Shown in pieces: positions 25,344 through 34,601 of a stretch of DNA of 64,000 nucleotides (positions are counted from its first letter, which is position 1; each line of letters begins with the position of its first letter). Where the stretch lies: positions 4,960,001 through 5,024,000 of the forward strand of contig OZ247499.1 in assembly GCA_965233625.1 (NCBI GenBank). The letters are read 5' to 3'. The position numbers and the translations under genes were made by a program. The notes beneath the pieces are model-generated. The model did not search any database and had not been told where the DNA came from. It saw only the letters and a list, made by a program, of their open reading frames with translations. This stretch comes from G965233625 sp965233625. GTDB taxonomy: Bacteria > Planctomycetota > Planctomycetia > Pirellulales > Pirellulaceae.

Positions 25344-27497
25344 TCACTCAACGGGCAGTAGCTGCAGAGCATCGACGATGACGAAACCGGTTGTGCCTGC
25401 GTTGCTGACTCGAATCGTCGTTTCGACGCCTGCCTTTAAGTCGACAACGCCAATCACGCGGAACGGCTTTCCCGCTGGCAACGGCTTTGTCTGGTCCACG
25501 GCGAAGGTGTGCTGGGCGGCGCCGGTCGATACGGTGACCGGCACGTTGCTGGCTCTGGTGCTATGGGGCGAATACGCCATCAGCAACTGGTGCTGGCCGG
25601 ACTTGGCCGGCGTGAACTTAAAGGTGGCAGCGGTTTTGCCATCGCCTTTGGCGTTAGTTTCACTATCGCCCTTGGCGGTGGAATCTTGCGTACCGCAGTA
25701 GATGTAGCCTGCGTTGATGTAGGGTTGAAAGTTGGTGGAACGCGACCATTCACCCGACAGTTCCGCTTGCGCATCGTCTAGCACAATGCCTGGCAATGTC
25801 TTCGCCGCGATGGCGCTTTTTGGAAGCGGCGTTTCCGTCACTTCAGGCAGTGTCAGAACCTGTCCCTGGGCCAGAAGTCTCTCGCGGAGTTTGGCGTAAG
25901 GCAGCTTCTGGGCTGGTGCATCTTCATCCGCAGCCAGCGCCGCAGCAATGCCGGCCGCCTGCCCGATGACCATCCACGCCCCTTCAATTCGCAGCGACGA
26001 GATGCCCACGTGCGTGCAGGAAAGTGCGACGGGAACCAGCAGATTGTCGCACTGCTGCGGCTTGGGAAGAATGGACCGGTACGGCACATGATAGGCGTAA
26101 CCCTGCTTAGGGTTCTTCCGCCGTACGGGGAAGATCGTGCCTTCGTTCACCACGCCGCCGCCGGGCAGTGCAATCCGCTGGCAGTCATGCGAATCGATGG
26201 GGAACGAAGAAATTGCGATCGCATCTTTCTTCTCCGGGGTTACCAGTATGTCCTGCTGGCGGATCACGTACAGTCCCTTCATGCGTCGCGATTCGCGGAC
26301 GTACAGCGCGGGTGAGAAATGACCGTAACTGGCGAACTCGTCCTTACACAGTCCAAGCCTGGCGTAACGATCCCGCATCGCCCGCGGCACAGCCGGATCT
26401 GTTGTCAGGAAATGATAGAACTCCAGCGTGTACTGTTTGTGTGCTTCCCAGATCTTCCGCCGGCCCGCTTCATCCGACGAATGCCAGTCGTTCCCGCCGC
26501 CGACCAGACCGATGGAAAACTGACCGCCGATCGAATTGTTGCCGTCCAGCTTCTTGCCCGGCAGCGGGTACAGGTCGAACCCGACGCGTTTCTCTCCGGC
26601 CCGCAACGCACGACGGACAATCTCGAATTTTGCAGGGTCGTAGTTCGCCGGCTCCGGCATAGGAATGCGGTTCGCCGGCTCCGCCGTCAGGCACAGGCGG
26701 AAGCTGTATGTCATCACATTTCTGTCGCCGGATTTCGCATCGCCTCTGGTGTTCGTCGTGACCAATGGCAACAGTTTGCCTTGAGCATCGAAGCCGTTGA
26801 TTTGCATCGTCTGTTTCGGATACTGCTTGCCAGCGAGCGATTCGCCATATTCATCGCGGCCTTCGCGGCCGATGGTCCAATCGACGCCAGCAGCAGCCAT
26901 CAGATCGCCTTCATAGGTGCCGTCCACAAACATGCGGGCAGTGAAGGCGCCGTTGGTGGTGATCAGCGATTTAATACGCGGGCCGTCTTTTTCAACCGAT
27001 TGAAGATACCGCTGCTTCAGCACCGTCACGCGTGCCTCTTTTAGCATCTGCATCGTCACACGCATTGCCACGTGCGGCTCGAACGTCCACCGCGACTGAT
27101 CCTTTCTGGCCGGATCGTAGGGGGCTTTGAGTCCGCGCCGGGTGTAGTCCTTCACGATGCGGGTATGCCATTCATCAAACAGCCCCATCAGCGTGCTACG
27201 GACCATCTGATTCGAATCGCAGTGGCTCAGGCCCCCGGTGTTCATCGCGCCGATATGATCCGTCGGCTCCAGCAGAATCACCGAAGCACCTTCGCGCGCC
27301 GCTGCAATCGCCGCACAGAACCCGCCCGGTGTCGAGCCATAAACAATAACGTCCGCCTTTGTCGTCCGCGCACTGCCAGCGTCAGTCTGCCGCGGCTGAG
27401 CCTGTGACACTGCGGCGTTCACTAGCACAGCAAAGAAGGCAGAGAACGCGCCGATGCGGAGCAATGAAAGTAAACAGGTGCGGTCGAGGTGAATCAA
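25344..27497 (-). CDS. Exported FAD-dependent oxidoreductase with C-terminal golvesin/xanthan-lyase-like domain
   Basis: A 717-residue protein. A signal peptide spans about residues 1-33. The FAD-oxidored type dinucleotide fold starts at about 48 (ADVIVYGSTPGGFCAAIAAA) with GGLSHCDSN and FVDGTYEGDLMAAAGVDW after it. The last about 135 residues form a beta-rich module ending TTGFVIVDALQLLPVE, like the golvesin or xanthan-lyase accessory domain. Such proteins are frequent in planctomycetes and are thought to act on polysaccharides, but no substrate is established. The start is TTG at 27497 with AAGGA 7 bases upstream. The longer frame to 27575 would run into the terminator hairpin of the gene behind it. 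Confidence 0.85.
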   Translation of the reverse strand: MIHLDRTCLLSLLRIGAFSAFFAVLVNAAVSQAQPRQTDAGSARTTKADVIVYGSTPGGFCAAIAAAREGASVILLEPTDHIGAMNTGGLSHCDSNQMVRSTLMGLFDEWHTRIVKDYTRRGLKAPYDPARKDQSRWTFEPHVAMRVTMQMLKEARVTVLKQRYLQSVEKDGPRIKSLITTNGAFTARMFVDGTYEGDLMAAAGVDWTIGREGRDEYGESLAGKQYPKQTMQINGFDAQGKLLPLVTTNTRGDAKSGDRNVMTYSFRLCLTAEPANRIPMPEPANYDPAKFEIVRRALRAGEKRVGFDLYPLPGKKLDGNNSIGGQFSIGLVGGGNDWHSSDEAGRRKIWEAHKQYTLEFYHFLTTDPAVPRAMRDRYARLGLCKDEFASYGHFSPALYVRESRRMKGLYVIRQQDILVTPEKKDAIAISSFPIDSHDCQRIALPGGGVVNEGTIFPVRRKNPKQGYAYHVPYRSILPKPQQCDNLLVPVALSCTHVGISSLRIEGAWMVIGQAAGIAAALAADEDAPAQKLPYAKLRERLLAQGQVLTLPEVTETPLPKSAIAAKTLPGIVLDDAQAELSGEWSRSTNFQPYINAGYIYCGTQDSTAKGDSETNAKGDGKTAATFKFTPAKSGQHQLLMAYSPHSTRASNVPVTVSTGAAQHTFAVDQTKPLPAGKPFRVIGVVDLKAGVETTIRVSNAGTTGFVIVDALQLLPVE

Positions 27498-27564
27498 AAG
27501 ATGTTCCTTGTATTCGATTGTTGGAAACACGCGCTTCAGTATTACCACTAACCCGGCGCCTATC

Positions 27565-27594
27565 AAAAACGCCACAGGCGTTTACCTGTGGCGT
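27565..27594 (-). terminator. Rho-independent terminator after the DUF1598 gene
   Basis: Read on the minus strand: a perfect 10-bp stem ACGCCACAGG / CCTGTGGCGT with a 6-base loop, followed by TTTTT. It lies 53 bases after the DUF1598 stop codon and shows that the following FAD gene has its own promoter. Confidence 0.8.
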
Positions 27595-27646
27595 CTGGCT
27601 TATTGAACTGATTAATGCGTCTGAACTAGCAGACGTGCACCTGCGA

Positions 27647-29011
27647 CTACAGGTTCCACCACCAGTGTTTGGCGGGTTTGATGGCTGCGTGCTGGGTGGC
27701 CAGGGTGTTGCTGACCTGGGCGGTGCTGGCCACTTTCCAGGAGTCGATATCGACGCCGCCAGAGGCGGTGATGATGTAGCTGCGGCCTGATTTCAGGAAG
27801 CTGCATTGGGTATCGACGGTTTTTGGAGCGTTCCATTTGCCGATGGCCAGTTCGCTGCTGGGGCTGGTCAGCAGCGGAGCGCTGAAGCCGGCGGCGTCTT
27901 TCAGACCTTCTTTTTCGATCACGGCGGCGATGACACAGAGGTCCATCACGTTGCGGAGATCGCCGAAGACCAGATCGTGCTGCGACAGTTCATCGTAGCT
28001 ATCGGTCATCGTCTTGGCCCATTTCGCGGCCAGACCGCTGCTGCGACCGGTGCCGGTGACTTTGCCGTCGCCGTCAACCAGTTCATCTTCGGTCTGCACT
28101 TTCACGCCAGGACCGTTCAGCTTCCAGGCGAGGCCGTCGGCTGTCTTTTCGCAGGTGCCGTAGTTGCAGGCCATCCACCAGCGCGGTGTGGCCGAGCTAG
28201 GCTGCTTGCGGCTGGCGGCCAGCATCTGAATGTAGCTAGGCATCTTGATAGGTGCTTTGTCCAGACCCATCGCCAGACGCTTCATGCGATAGTCAGCAGC
28301 GACCAGCACGCGGGCGAAGTGCGAATCTATAGGGACGCCGGTGATGCTCACCTGCTGCGGCCCCATCGCTTCCTGAAGTGCGGCGACCATTGCGGGCGAG
28401 AAGCGGCGCTGGCGGCTCATCACCTGGTTGAACCGCTGACGACCTTCGGCGGTCGGGTCAATCGAGACACCGATGCCTGCGCCGCGATTGGCGTTGTTGA
28501 CGGTCCGCAGAGCGACCAGCAGGTCGTCAAAGTGCAGCACGGGGCGGCCGGTGGTGATGCCGACAACTTCGCCCGTGGGGTCGATCTTCCAGCCTTCAGC
28601 CGGTCCAGCCAGAACAATGTCGTTCTGTTCCGGGTAGGCGAAGACGTATTCAATCCGCTGCAAACCGGCCAGGTACTTCACTTCGTCCGGCAGTTTGCCA
28701 GCGTTGTTTTTCAGGGCGTCTGCACAGGCAGCTTCCAGCCCTTTGAGCGAAACCATCCGCATCTTGACGGGCTTCAGCAGACCATCGCCGGGACGGCTGT
28801 ATTCCCGCATCATTTCAGCGCGGAGCATCTCACGGCTGCGGGGTGAAGCACTGGTGACAACGCCTGAGGCGTCGATCGAAACACCGCCCACTGCGGGCTG
28901 ACGGAACAGATTACCCGCCCACACGGGGGCAATCGCCGGTCCTGCTGCAATCCAGCAGGCCACAGCGAAGAACGCTGCCAGCCGGGTGTAATTCATCGCA
29001 CGACTCAACAT
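27647..29011 (-). CDS. Exported DUF1598 protein
   Basis: A 454-residue secreted protein. The ATG at 29011 has AAGGAGAAAG upstream, the best ribosome-binding site of this area, and begins a signal peptide (about residues 7-33). The body resembles DUF1598, a family known mainly from planctomycetes: SRPGDGLLKPVKMRMVSL, YLAGLQRIEYVFAYPEQNDI and GPAEGWKIDPTGEVVG blocks. Function is unknown. The C-terminus is Trp-rich (KHWWWNL). The frame upstream of 29011 is open but not protein-like. It is transcribed alone and ends at a clear terminator. Confidence 0.78.
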   Translation of the reverse strand: MLSRAMNYTRLAAFFAVACWIAAGPAIAPVWAGNLFRQPAVGGVSIDASGVVTSASPRSREMLRAEMMREYSRPGDGLLKPVKMRMVSLKGLEAACADALKNNAGKLPDEVKYLAGLQRIEYVFAYPEQNDIVLAGPAEGWKIDPTGEVVGITTGRPVLHFDDLLVALRTVNNANRGAGIGVSIDPTAEGRQRFNQVMSRQRRFSPAMVAALQEAMGPQQVSITGVPIDSHFARVLVAADYRMKRLAMGLDKAPIKMPSYIQMLAASRKQPSSATPRWWMACNYGTCEKTADGLAWKLNGPGVKVQTEDELVDGDGKVTGTGRSSGLAAKWAKTMTDSYDELSQHDLVFGDLRNVMDLCVIAAVIEKEGLKDAAGFSAPLLTSPSSELAIGKWNAPKTVDTQCSFLKSGRSYIITASGGVDIDSWKVASTAQVSNTLATQHAAIKPAKHWWWNL

Positions 29012-29376
29012 AAAACTTTCTCCTTCATGGCATACACGCCTGAAAGCCGACCCTGCTGCTACCGCCTCTTCCCGTTCCACCGGAAGGCCGTGTGCCTGGG
29101 TCCGCACAGTATTAGCCGACGCAGCCCGCAGGCTACGCACCCCTGATTTGTCAGTTCAATAAGAAAATCGGCAGCCTCGCGTGGCCGCAAACCTTCCTAT
29201 GTAGAATAACCCCGGTACTTTAGCCATGCAATGAAAATGCTGCGGGAATGCCGGGATTTATGCAGCTAAACGCCCCTGACCCCATCCCGCCGCATCCGCC
29301 AGAACCCGCTCAGGCCAACTATTCCCGGCAACACCACGCTTCATCGCCGCAACACCCGCAGAACCGCTACAACCGG

Positions 29377-30540
29377 CTACCTGCACTCATAAAGCGGCGT
29401 TAATATGTTGCGGTCGATCCAGGCGATGGCGGGCACGCAGACGGCGTCGCCGAAACCAAACAGCGCCTGCCTCTCGCTGCATGCGATGCGAAAGTCCCCG
29501 GCGCCCTGCAGCCGGGCGTATTCACGGGCCGACATCCACCGCATGCGGACCTTGCCATCAATGGCCGCCACCACGATCTGCCGGGCGCTGCCACCCCGCG
29601 GCGTTCGCAGGCAACCGGCCAGCCCGTCAAACCGCACTTCCAGTCGCTGCTGATTCTGTCGCATCCGGCGGAAAGCCGTACTGGCGAAGGTCCGCCCGGC
29701 AGCGACATATTCTTCCAGTTGCTCACGGTGGGCATCGCTTAGCATCTGATAATGCCGCGTGGTGTTGGCTTCATCCCACCAGTCCTGCCCCTCATCCGTA
29801 TCGATCACGCTGTGCAGCGTCGCACTGGCCGGCGCCGGCGCCGAGAGCGGCCGCGTGAACCAGCCGGTTTGCAGGGGCGTCTGCAACATGGCCTGTTTCA
29901 AACGGGTCGAACGCAGGGCGCCGCTATCTTCCAGCGTCTGGCGCCACGCACCGGCGGCGAAGGCGTCTTCCTGCGAATCGAACACCCACGGCCCGTCCTT
30001 CTGCTGACGAAGCTTTTCGATCCAATGCTGATGCACGCCCACTACAAACAGCCGGGGGCGGCTTTGCGGCGTGAAATACTTCGCATCCACCACGATGGCG
30101 TCCATCCAGTAACCCATGCCCGCCAGATGCTCCAGCGCCGCGCGGAAATCGGCGCCGCCGTGCGCGGTGAGAAAGCCGACGACGTTTTCCAGCATCACAA
30201 CCGGCAACGGCTGCGGCAGCGCCCGCAAGGCTTGGGTGAAACCAAAGAAAGCCGAGGATTGCGCGCCGTTAAAGCCCTGCATATTCCCCGCCAGCGACAT
30301 GTTGGTGCACGGGAAAGAAGCGGTTGCCAGAAACGGCGTCTGCTGCAAACGGGCCGTTACCTCGTCCGTCTGCCAGACATCTTCCAGATGGTAATGTTCC
30401 GCATGACCAAAATGGTCAACGTACATCGACTGCTTCTTCGCATCGATATCGTTAGCGTACACGCACCGCCAGCCACCCGGCTCCAACCCCTGATGCACCA
30501 GCCCGATACCAGCAAAGAATTCGCAGAAGGTCTTATCCAT
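29377..30540 (-). CDS. Solitary DNA (cytosine-5) methyltransferase
   Basis: A 387-residue C5-MTase. Motif I is FFAGIG (8-13), motif IV is SFPCTN with catalytic Cys78, motif VI is ENV (118-120), motif VIII is QSRPRLFVVG (159-168), and motifs IX-X appear near the end (YARLQGAGDF, FGFGDAVCVPA). Motif IV has PCT rather than the usual PCQ. No restriction enzyme or Vsr gene is adjacent, so it is an orphan; it could serve epigenetic regulation or be a remnant of a lost system. The ATG at 30540 (MDKTFCEFFAG) is chosen because upstream codons fall in a dispersed repeat. The recognition sequence cannot be read from the protein. Confidence 0.9.
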   Translation of the reverse strand: MDKTFCEFFAGIGLVHQGLEPGGWRCVYANDIDAKKQSMYVDHFGHAEHYHLEDVWQTDEVTARLQQTPFLATASFPCTNMSLAGNMQGFNGAQSSAFFGFTQALRALPQPLPVVMLENVVGFLTAHGGADFRAALEHLAGMGYWMDAIVVDAKYFTPQSRPRLFVVGVHQHWIEKLRQQKDGPWVFDSQEDAFAAGAWRQTLEDSGALRSTRLKQAMLQTPLQTGWFTRPLSAPAPASATLHSVIDTDEGQDWWDEANTTRHYQMLSDAHREQLEEYVAAGRTFASTAFRRMRQNQQRLEVRFDGLAGCLRTPRGGSARQIVVAAIDGKVRMRWMSAREYARLQGAGDFRIACSERQALFGFGDAVCVPAIAWIDRNILTPLYECR

Positions 30541-30576
30541 CGCAACGCCCCACCATGTGCGTGTGCGAGGCAAGAC

Positions 30577-30717
30577 CACTAACCCGAAGCGCGAGCGAGG
30601 GGCGTTTGATCTGGATGCCAAAGCAAGGTTTTTGGGCCGCTCGGGGCCGGATGCGAGGACTTAATCTGGCGGCGTACTCCAACCTCCGGCGCCCCTCGCT
30701 CGCGCTTCGGGTTAGTG
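30577..30717. repeat. Inverted-repeat element, family B copy 2
   Basis: A 141-bp element whose 28-base terminal arms (30577-30604 and 30690-30717) are exact reverse complements, starting CACTAACCCGAAGCGC. Interior of about 85 bases, non-coding. It lies immediately upstream of the methyltransferase start, within its likely promoter. Confidence 0.85.
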
Positions 30718-30735
30718 TCCAGATGGCAACATCGC

Positions 30736-30859
30736 CTCGCCCCTTTGGGGAGAGGGCTGGGGTGAGGGGGTACAACCTGCCTGTTTCATTCGCCAGGTGT
30801 AGGATGGCAGAACACAGCCCCCTCACCCTAACCCTCTCCCCAAGGGGCGATGGGACGAA
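30736..30859. repeat. Inverted-repeat element, family C copy 1
   Basis: Two about 40-base arms in inverted orientation (30736-30777 and 30818-30859), with the pattern TCGCCCCTTTGGGGAGAGGG and GTGAGGGGG. Each arm has its own small palindrome (CCCCTTTGGGG). Non-coding. Together with family B copy 2 it fills the 354-base gap between the methyltransferase and YaaA. Confidence 0.8.
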
Positions 30860-30894
30860 GAGAGCCTGCTGCGGGTTGTACGCGTCGCTCGCCA

Positions 30895-31683
30895 TCAGCC
30901 GCGGAATTCTGTCTGGTTGTCGCGGACGAAGACGAGTGAATCTTTGTCGGACAGATCCTTGTTGAATTCGTAACCGTGCCAGTTGAAGTCTTTCAGCGCT
31001 TCGACGCTTTCCGTGCGGTTCTGCACTATATAAGCCGCCATCAGACCGCGTGCTTTTTTGGCGAAGAAGGAGATCAGCTTGTAGTTGCCGTCTTTCATGT
31101 CCAGAAACCGCACATCAATCACCCGCGCGTCGAGGTTCTCTGGCTGAAGCACGTTGAAGTATTCATTGGAGGCAAGATTCACCAGCACTGGCGTCTTCAG
31201 CGCTTGCAGGTCTTTGCGCAGCACCTGCGTGATCTTCTCTCCCCAGAAGTCATACAGATTGGCGCCCTTGTCCGTCGGCAGGCTGGTGCCCATCTCCAGG
31301 CGGTAGGCGTGCATCAGATCCAGAGGCCGCAACACACCATATAAACCGGAAAGCACGCGGAGGTGTTTCTGCGCCCAGGTGAAGTCGCGTTCGCCGAAGT
31401 TGCCAACCTCCAGCCCCCGGTAAACGCCGCCTTTAAAAGCCAGGATTGCCTGTTTAGCTTCGGGCAATGCGAACTTCGGCTGCCAGTTCTGATAACGCTC
31501 CTGGTTCAGCACGGCCAGCTTATCGCTGATGTTCATTAGCTCACAAAGGCCGTCCGTGTCGTACGTCCGCAGCGTTTCAATCAGCTCGGTTGCTTCTTCA
31601 ATAAACAGCGGCTGCGTGGTCTTCTGCGTCTGGGGCGGCGTTTCGAAGTCTAATGTTTTCGCGGGCGATAGAACGGCCAGCAT
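30895..31683 (-). CDS. yaaA: YaaA-family peroxide stress protein
   Basis: A 262-residue protein of the UPF0246/DUF328 family; E. coli YaaA lowers intracellular free iron and DNA damage during peroxide stress. Diagnostic blocks: MLAVLSPAKTLDFE at the start, RYQNWQP, AFKGGVYRGL, LSGLYGVLRPLDLM with HAYRLEMGT after it, and LVNLASNEYF. Full length for the family. The ATG at 31683 is preferred because GAAGGA lies 7 bases before it and the family starts with MLxxLSPAK. Monocistronic; repeats lie downstream. Confidence 0.93.
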   Translation of the reverse strand: MLAVLSPAKTLDFETPPQTQKTTQPLFIEEATELIETLRTYDTDGLCELMNISDKLAVLNQERYQNWQPKFALPEAKQAILAFKGGVYRGLEVGNFGERDFTWAQKHLRVLSGLYGVLRPLDLMHAYRLEMGTSLPTDKGANLYDFWGEKITQVLRKDLQALKTPVLVNLASNEYFNVLQPENLDARVIDVRFLDMKDGNYKLISFFAKKARGLMAAYIVQNRTESVEALKDFNWHGYEFNKDLSDKDSLVFVRDNQTEFRG

Positions 31684-31925
31684 GCATAGTTCCTTCATCA
31701 AATAAGTCAGGATTCAACTTCGTATCGTAGCACGAACCCGGCCAAAGTGAATGCCGCGGGCGATCTGCGCCGGTGTTGCCCGTTGCACAGCCACTTCATA
31801 AGAAGCCGCCCTGCAAACAAAAACACAGCTATGACATCGCCTTTGCGGATCGGCTAAACTCCGGGCATTGATTTGTCGCATCGCTTGTCGTTTGCATTCC
31901 CGTCAAAGAATTCAGGATCAATCAC

Positions 31926-32489
31926 ATGGGCAGAATTGCTATCAAAATCACGCTTATTTTACTCGCCGGGGCGGGCGTGCTTATTTACCTGGGCGGCCGG
32001 GAAATATGGCTGGGCGCCGAATCTTCCACAGAGCCGGTGCCTATTGAACTCAGCGACATCTCTCGCGGCGCCGCCATCGAGCACCGGCACGTGGAACTGA
32101 ATGGCTACTATCCGCTTTTGGCCCACGCCTTAGAGAAAGGTTCAGACGTCTATATTCCATTGGCCCCGTTGCCAGATAGTGAAGACTCTGACCGGGCGAC
32201 CGCTCGTGACGCGTGCGTTGTGGTTCACATTCCTGACTCTGACGAAGACGCCGTTGTTGAGCATCTCAAATCTGGCTGTGGCATGCACACCGGCACGGTG
32301 GATTCAGAGTTTTCTTCGAAGCTTGCTGACGCGATGCGCAGAGAACTGGGAAGCGACGCCGGCGAAATTGCCGTGGTCGAACTGGGAAGATCCCCGTCAA
32401 TCGTTCTCGGCTTTGTCATGTTAATAGGCGGCGTGCTGCTGTTTGGTGCAACAGGCATCGGCGCCTTCATGTGGTACAGCCGCGGGTAG
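31926..32489 (+). CDS. Membrane protein of unknown function, two membrane helices
   Basis: A 187-residue protein with an N-terminal helix (about 5-24) and a C-terminal helix (about 158-182), leaving roughly 130 residues, acidic, probably outside the cytoplasm. The loop contains GYYPLLAHALEKGSDVYIPL and a cysteine pair near residues 96 and 117. This layout resembles small planctomycete inner-membrane proteins, but I recognise no family. AGGA lies 8 bases before the ATG. Followed directly by a family B repeat. Confidence 0.6.
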   Translation: MGRIAIKITLILLAGAGVLIYLGGREIWLGAESSTEPVPIELSDISRGAAIEHRHVELNGYYPLLAHALEKGSDVYIPLAPLPDSEDSDRATARDACVVVHIPDSDEDAVVEHLKSGCGMHTGTVDSEFSSKLADAMRRELGSDAGEIAVVELGRSPSIVLGFVMLIGGVLLFGATGIGAFMWYSRG

Positions 32490-32510
32490 GTTAGTGACGC
32501 TCACCCTTTC

Positions 32511-32764
32511 GGCCTCTATTGGTATCTACAGAAGTCGAGAACTGTGTGAGGTGGAGTAGCCTTAACGCTTCACTTGGAGGATGGAACACCAACCCGAAGC
32601 GCGAGCGAGGGGCGCCCCGCGTTGTAGAAAATGGCCGGATAGGAAACTCTCGATTTGAAGCCAATTGGCCCAAAACCCTTGTGTTAGGCATTCAGTCAAA
32701 CGTCCCTCGCTCGCGCTTCGGGTTGGTGTGCCTTGCGTAAAACTTATGTTGATACCAATGCTCA
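32511..32764. repeat. Nested inverted-repeat element, family B copy 3 (MITE-like)
   Basis: About 254 bp. Inner arms at 32591-32614 and 32701-32724 are inverted with one mismatch. Outside them, the outer ends (TTGGTATCTAC near 32519 and GATACCAA near 32751) are again inverted and match the outer ends of copy 4. Non-coding; fills the gap between two convergent genes. Confidence 0.78.
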
Positions 32765-32778
32765 GCATTATAGAGGTT

Positions 32779-33330
32779 TCACGCCTTCTGCGAGAAATCG
32801 AAGCCCTTGATACGCCGCGAAATGCGTTCCAGGGCGATGGCTTTGGCGTCGGGATCGTCCACCGGGGCGATCAGCAACAGCACCAGGTGCGCGGGCTGCT
32901 CATCCAGGCTGTCGAACGCTACGCCCGCGGCGGAATAGCCCAGGGCGGCGGTGACCCGGCGGACGCTGCGGTGCACCGCGTGCGGAAGGGCCACCCCGGC
33001 GCCGATGCCCGTGGTGCTCATCGCTTCGCGACGTTTTACGGCGTCGATGATGCTGGCGGTGTTTTCCTCTGCAATCGCGCCGGCGGATTCCAGACCGGCG
33101 GTTAGTTCTTCGATCGCTGCGGCGGCGGTGGTTGCCTGAAGCTGCGGGATCAGCGCCTGCCGCACGACAAACGGTAACGGGCCATCAAACAGCACCTGCA
33201 TTAACCGCAGAGGAAACTGGCATTCTGGACAAAGGGCGCAGACATCTTCGTCCGGCGGCGAAACCGCAATATCGCACGCTGCGCATTCCTGGGGCGTTGC
33301 ATGACCAGATTCGGTCCAGTGTTTCGCCAT
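32779..33330 (-). CDS. PTS EIIA (PtsN-like) protein with N-terminal zinc-ribbon
   Basis: A 183-residue protein. Residues about 45-180 are an EIIA-Ntr/fructose-type domain with the phosphoacceptor His117 in GAGVALPHAV. In front is a short segment with Cys16, Cys19, Cys31, Cys34 and Cys37 (CAAC and CALCPEC), which looks like a zinc-binding ribbon and is not part of classical PtsN. It is a paralogue of the PtsN encoded 3.9 kb downstream on the other strand. No EIIB or EIIC is near, so regulation rather than transport is likely. The zinc part may sense metal or bind a partner; this is inferred. Confidence 0.85.
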   Translation of the reverse strand: MAKHWTESGHATPQECAACDIAVSPPDEDVCALCPECQFPLRLMQVLFDGPLPFVVRQALIPQLQATTAAAAIEELTAGLESAGAIAEENTASIIDAVKRREAMSTTGIGAGVALPHAVHRSVRRVTAALGYSAAGVAFDSLDEQPAHLVLLLIAPVDDPDAKAIALERISRRIKGFDFSQKA

Positions 33331-33499
33331 ATAAAAGTTTCGTTGCGGAAGTTACTTCTGAAATAGGTTTCGCAGGTCGCCGGGCCATCCATCCTATCCA
33401 GCCAACCAGGGCCAACGGTTAAACCGGGCGCCTTTCGCATGCCCTGGCGGACCTTATAATAACCGGAAACACCACGCGAACGAATCAGGAATAGACATT

Positions 33500-34588
33500 A
33501 TGACCACGGGTTTTGGCATTATTGGTTGCGGCATGATTGCGGGCTTTCATGCAAAGGCGATCGGCGATCTGGAAGACGCGAAAGTCGCTGCCTGCTTTGA
33601 CATGTTCCCGCAATCGGCGGAGAAGTTCGCCGCGGCAAACGACTGCACGGCCTATTCCGATCTGGACAAAATGCTGGCGGACCCGGCTGTAGACGTGGTC
33701 ACCATCTGCACGCCCAGTGGCGCCCACATGGAGCCTGCCGTCGCAGCCGCCAAGGCGGGCAAGCACGTGATTGTAGAAAAGCCGCTGGAAATCACGCTCG
33801 ACCGCTGCGATGCAATTATCGACGCCTGCGAAAAAGCGGGCGTGGTGCTGGCCACCATCTTCCCGTCGCGTTTCCACGAGTCTTCGCAGTTGATGAAACA
33901 GGCTGTCGATTCCGGACGCTTTGGTACGCTGACCGTGGGCGATGCCTATGTGAAGTGGTACCGCTCGCAGGAATACTACGACAGCGGCGCCTGGCGCGGC
34001 ACGTGGAAGCTTGATGGCGGTGGCGCCCTGATGAATCAGGCGATTCACAGCGTGGACCTGCTGGCCTGGCTGATGGGTCCGGTCGAAAGCATCATCGCCC
34101 ACACTTCAACCCTCGCACACGAACGGATCGAGGTGGAAGACACCGCCATGGCCGCATTGAAATTCAAGAACGGCGCGCTGGGCGTGATCGAAGCCACCAC
34201 GGCGGCGTACCCGGGCTTCCTTAAACGCATTGAACTGCACGGCTCGGAAGGCTCGGCCGTTCTTGAGGAAGAAGATATCACCAAGTGGGAATTCGCAGAG
34301 CCAACCGACGATGACAAGGCGTTGCTGGAACGCATGGCGGGCCGCACCACCAGCGGCGGCGGCGCTGCCGATCCCTCGGCCATCGGCCATCACGGCCACA
34401 CGATGCTCTTCGCCGATACGCTCAATGCCATCCGTAACGGCGGAAAGCCCGCCGTGGACGGGCACGAAGGCCGCCGCAGCGTCGAGATCATTCTGGCCAT
34501 CTACCAGGCAGCGGAAGCCGGCGCCGCCGTGCAGTTGCCGCTAAAAGAAGACCCTGTGCTCAAAGCACGCCCGCAGACAGACGAATAG
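33500..34588 (+). CDS. Gfo/Idh/MocA-family NAD(P)-dependent oxidoreductase
   Basis: A 362-residue enzyme with an N-terminal Rossmann fold (GFGIIGCGMIAGFHAKAI), the EKPLE block near residue 93 with the conserved Lys of the family, and the C-terminal alpha/beta domain with WKLDGGGALMNQAIHSVDLL, where His182 probably acts in catalysis. Members oxidise or isomerise sugars, inositols and related compounds; this one's substrate is unknown. AGGA precedes the ATG. It is followed by family C repeats. A second, more distant member lies at 49.1-50.2 kb. Confidence 0.9.
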   Translation: MTTGFGIIGCGMIAGFHAKAIGDLEDAKVAACFDMFPQSAEKFAAANDCTAYSDLDKMLADPAVDVVTICTPSGAHMEPAVAAAKAGKHVIVEKPLEITLDRCDAIIDACEKAGVVLATIFPSRFHESSQLMKQAVDSGRFGTLTVGDAYVKWYRSQEYYDSGAWRGTWKLDGGGALMNQAIHSVDLLAWLMGPVESIIAHTSTLAHERIEVEDTAMAALKFKNGALGVIEATTAAYPGFLKRIELHGSEGSAVLEEEDITKWEFAEPTDDDKALLERMAGRTTSGGGAADPSAIGHHGHTMLFADTLNAIRNGGKPAVDGHEGRRSVEIILAIYQAAEAGAAVQLPLKEDPVLKARPQTDE

Positions 34589-34601
34589 TTGCACATTCTG
34601 G

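Noticed and set aside
29377..30540. Restriction-modification system
   Set aside because: The methyltransferase has no endonuclease gene beside it on either strand.
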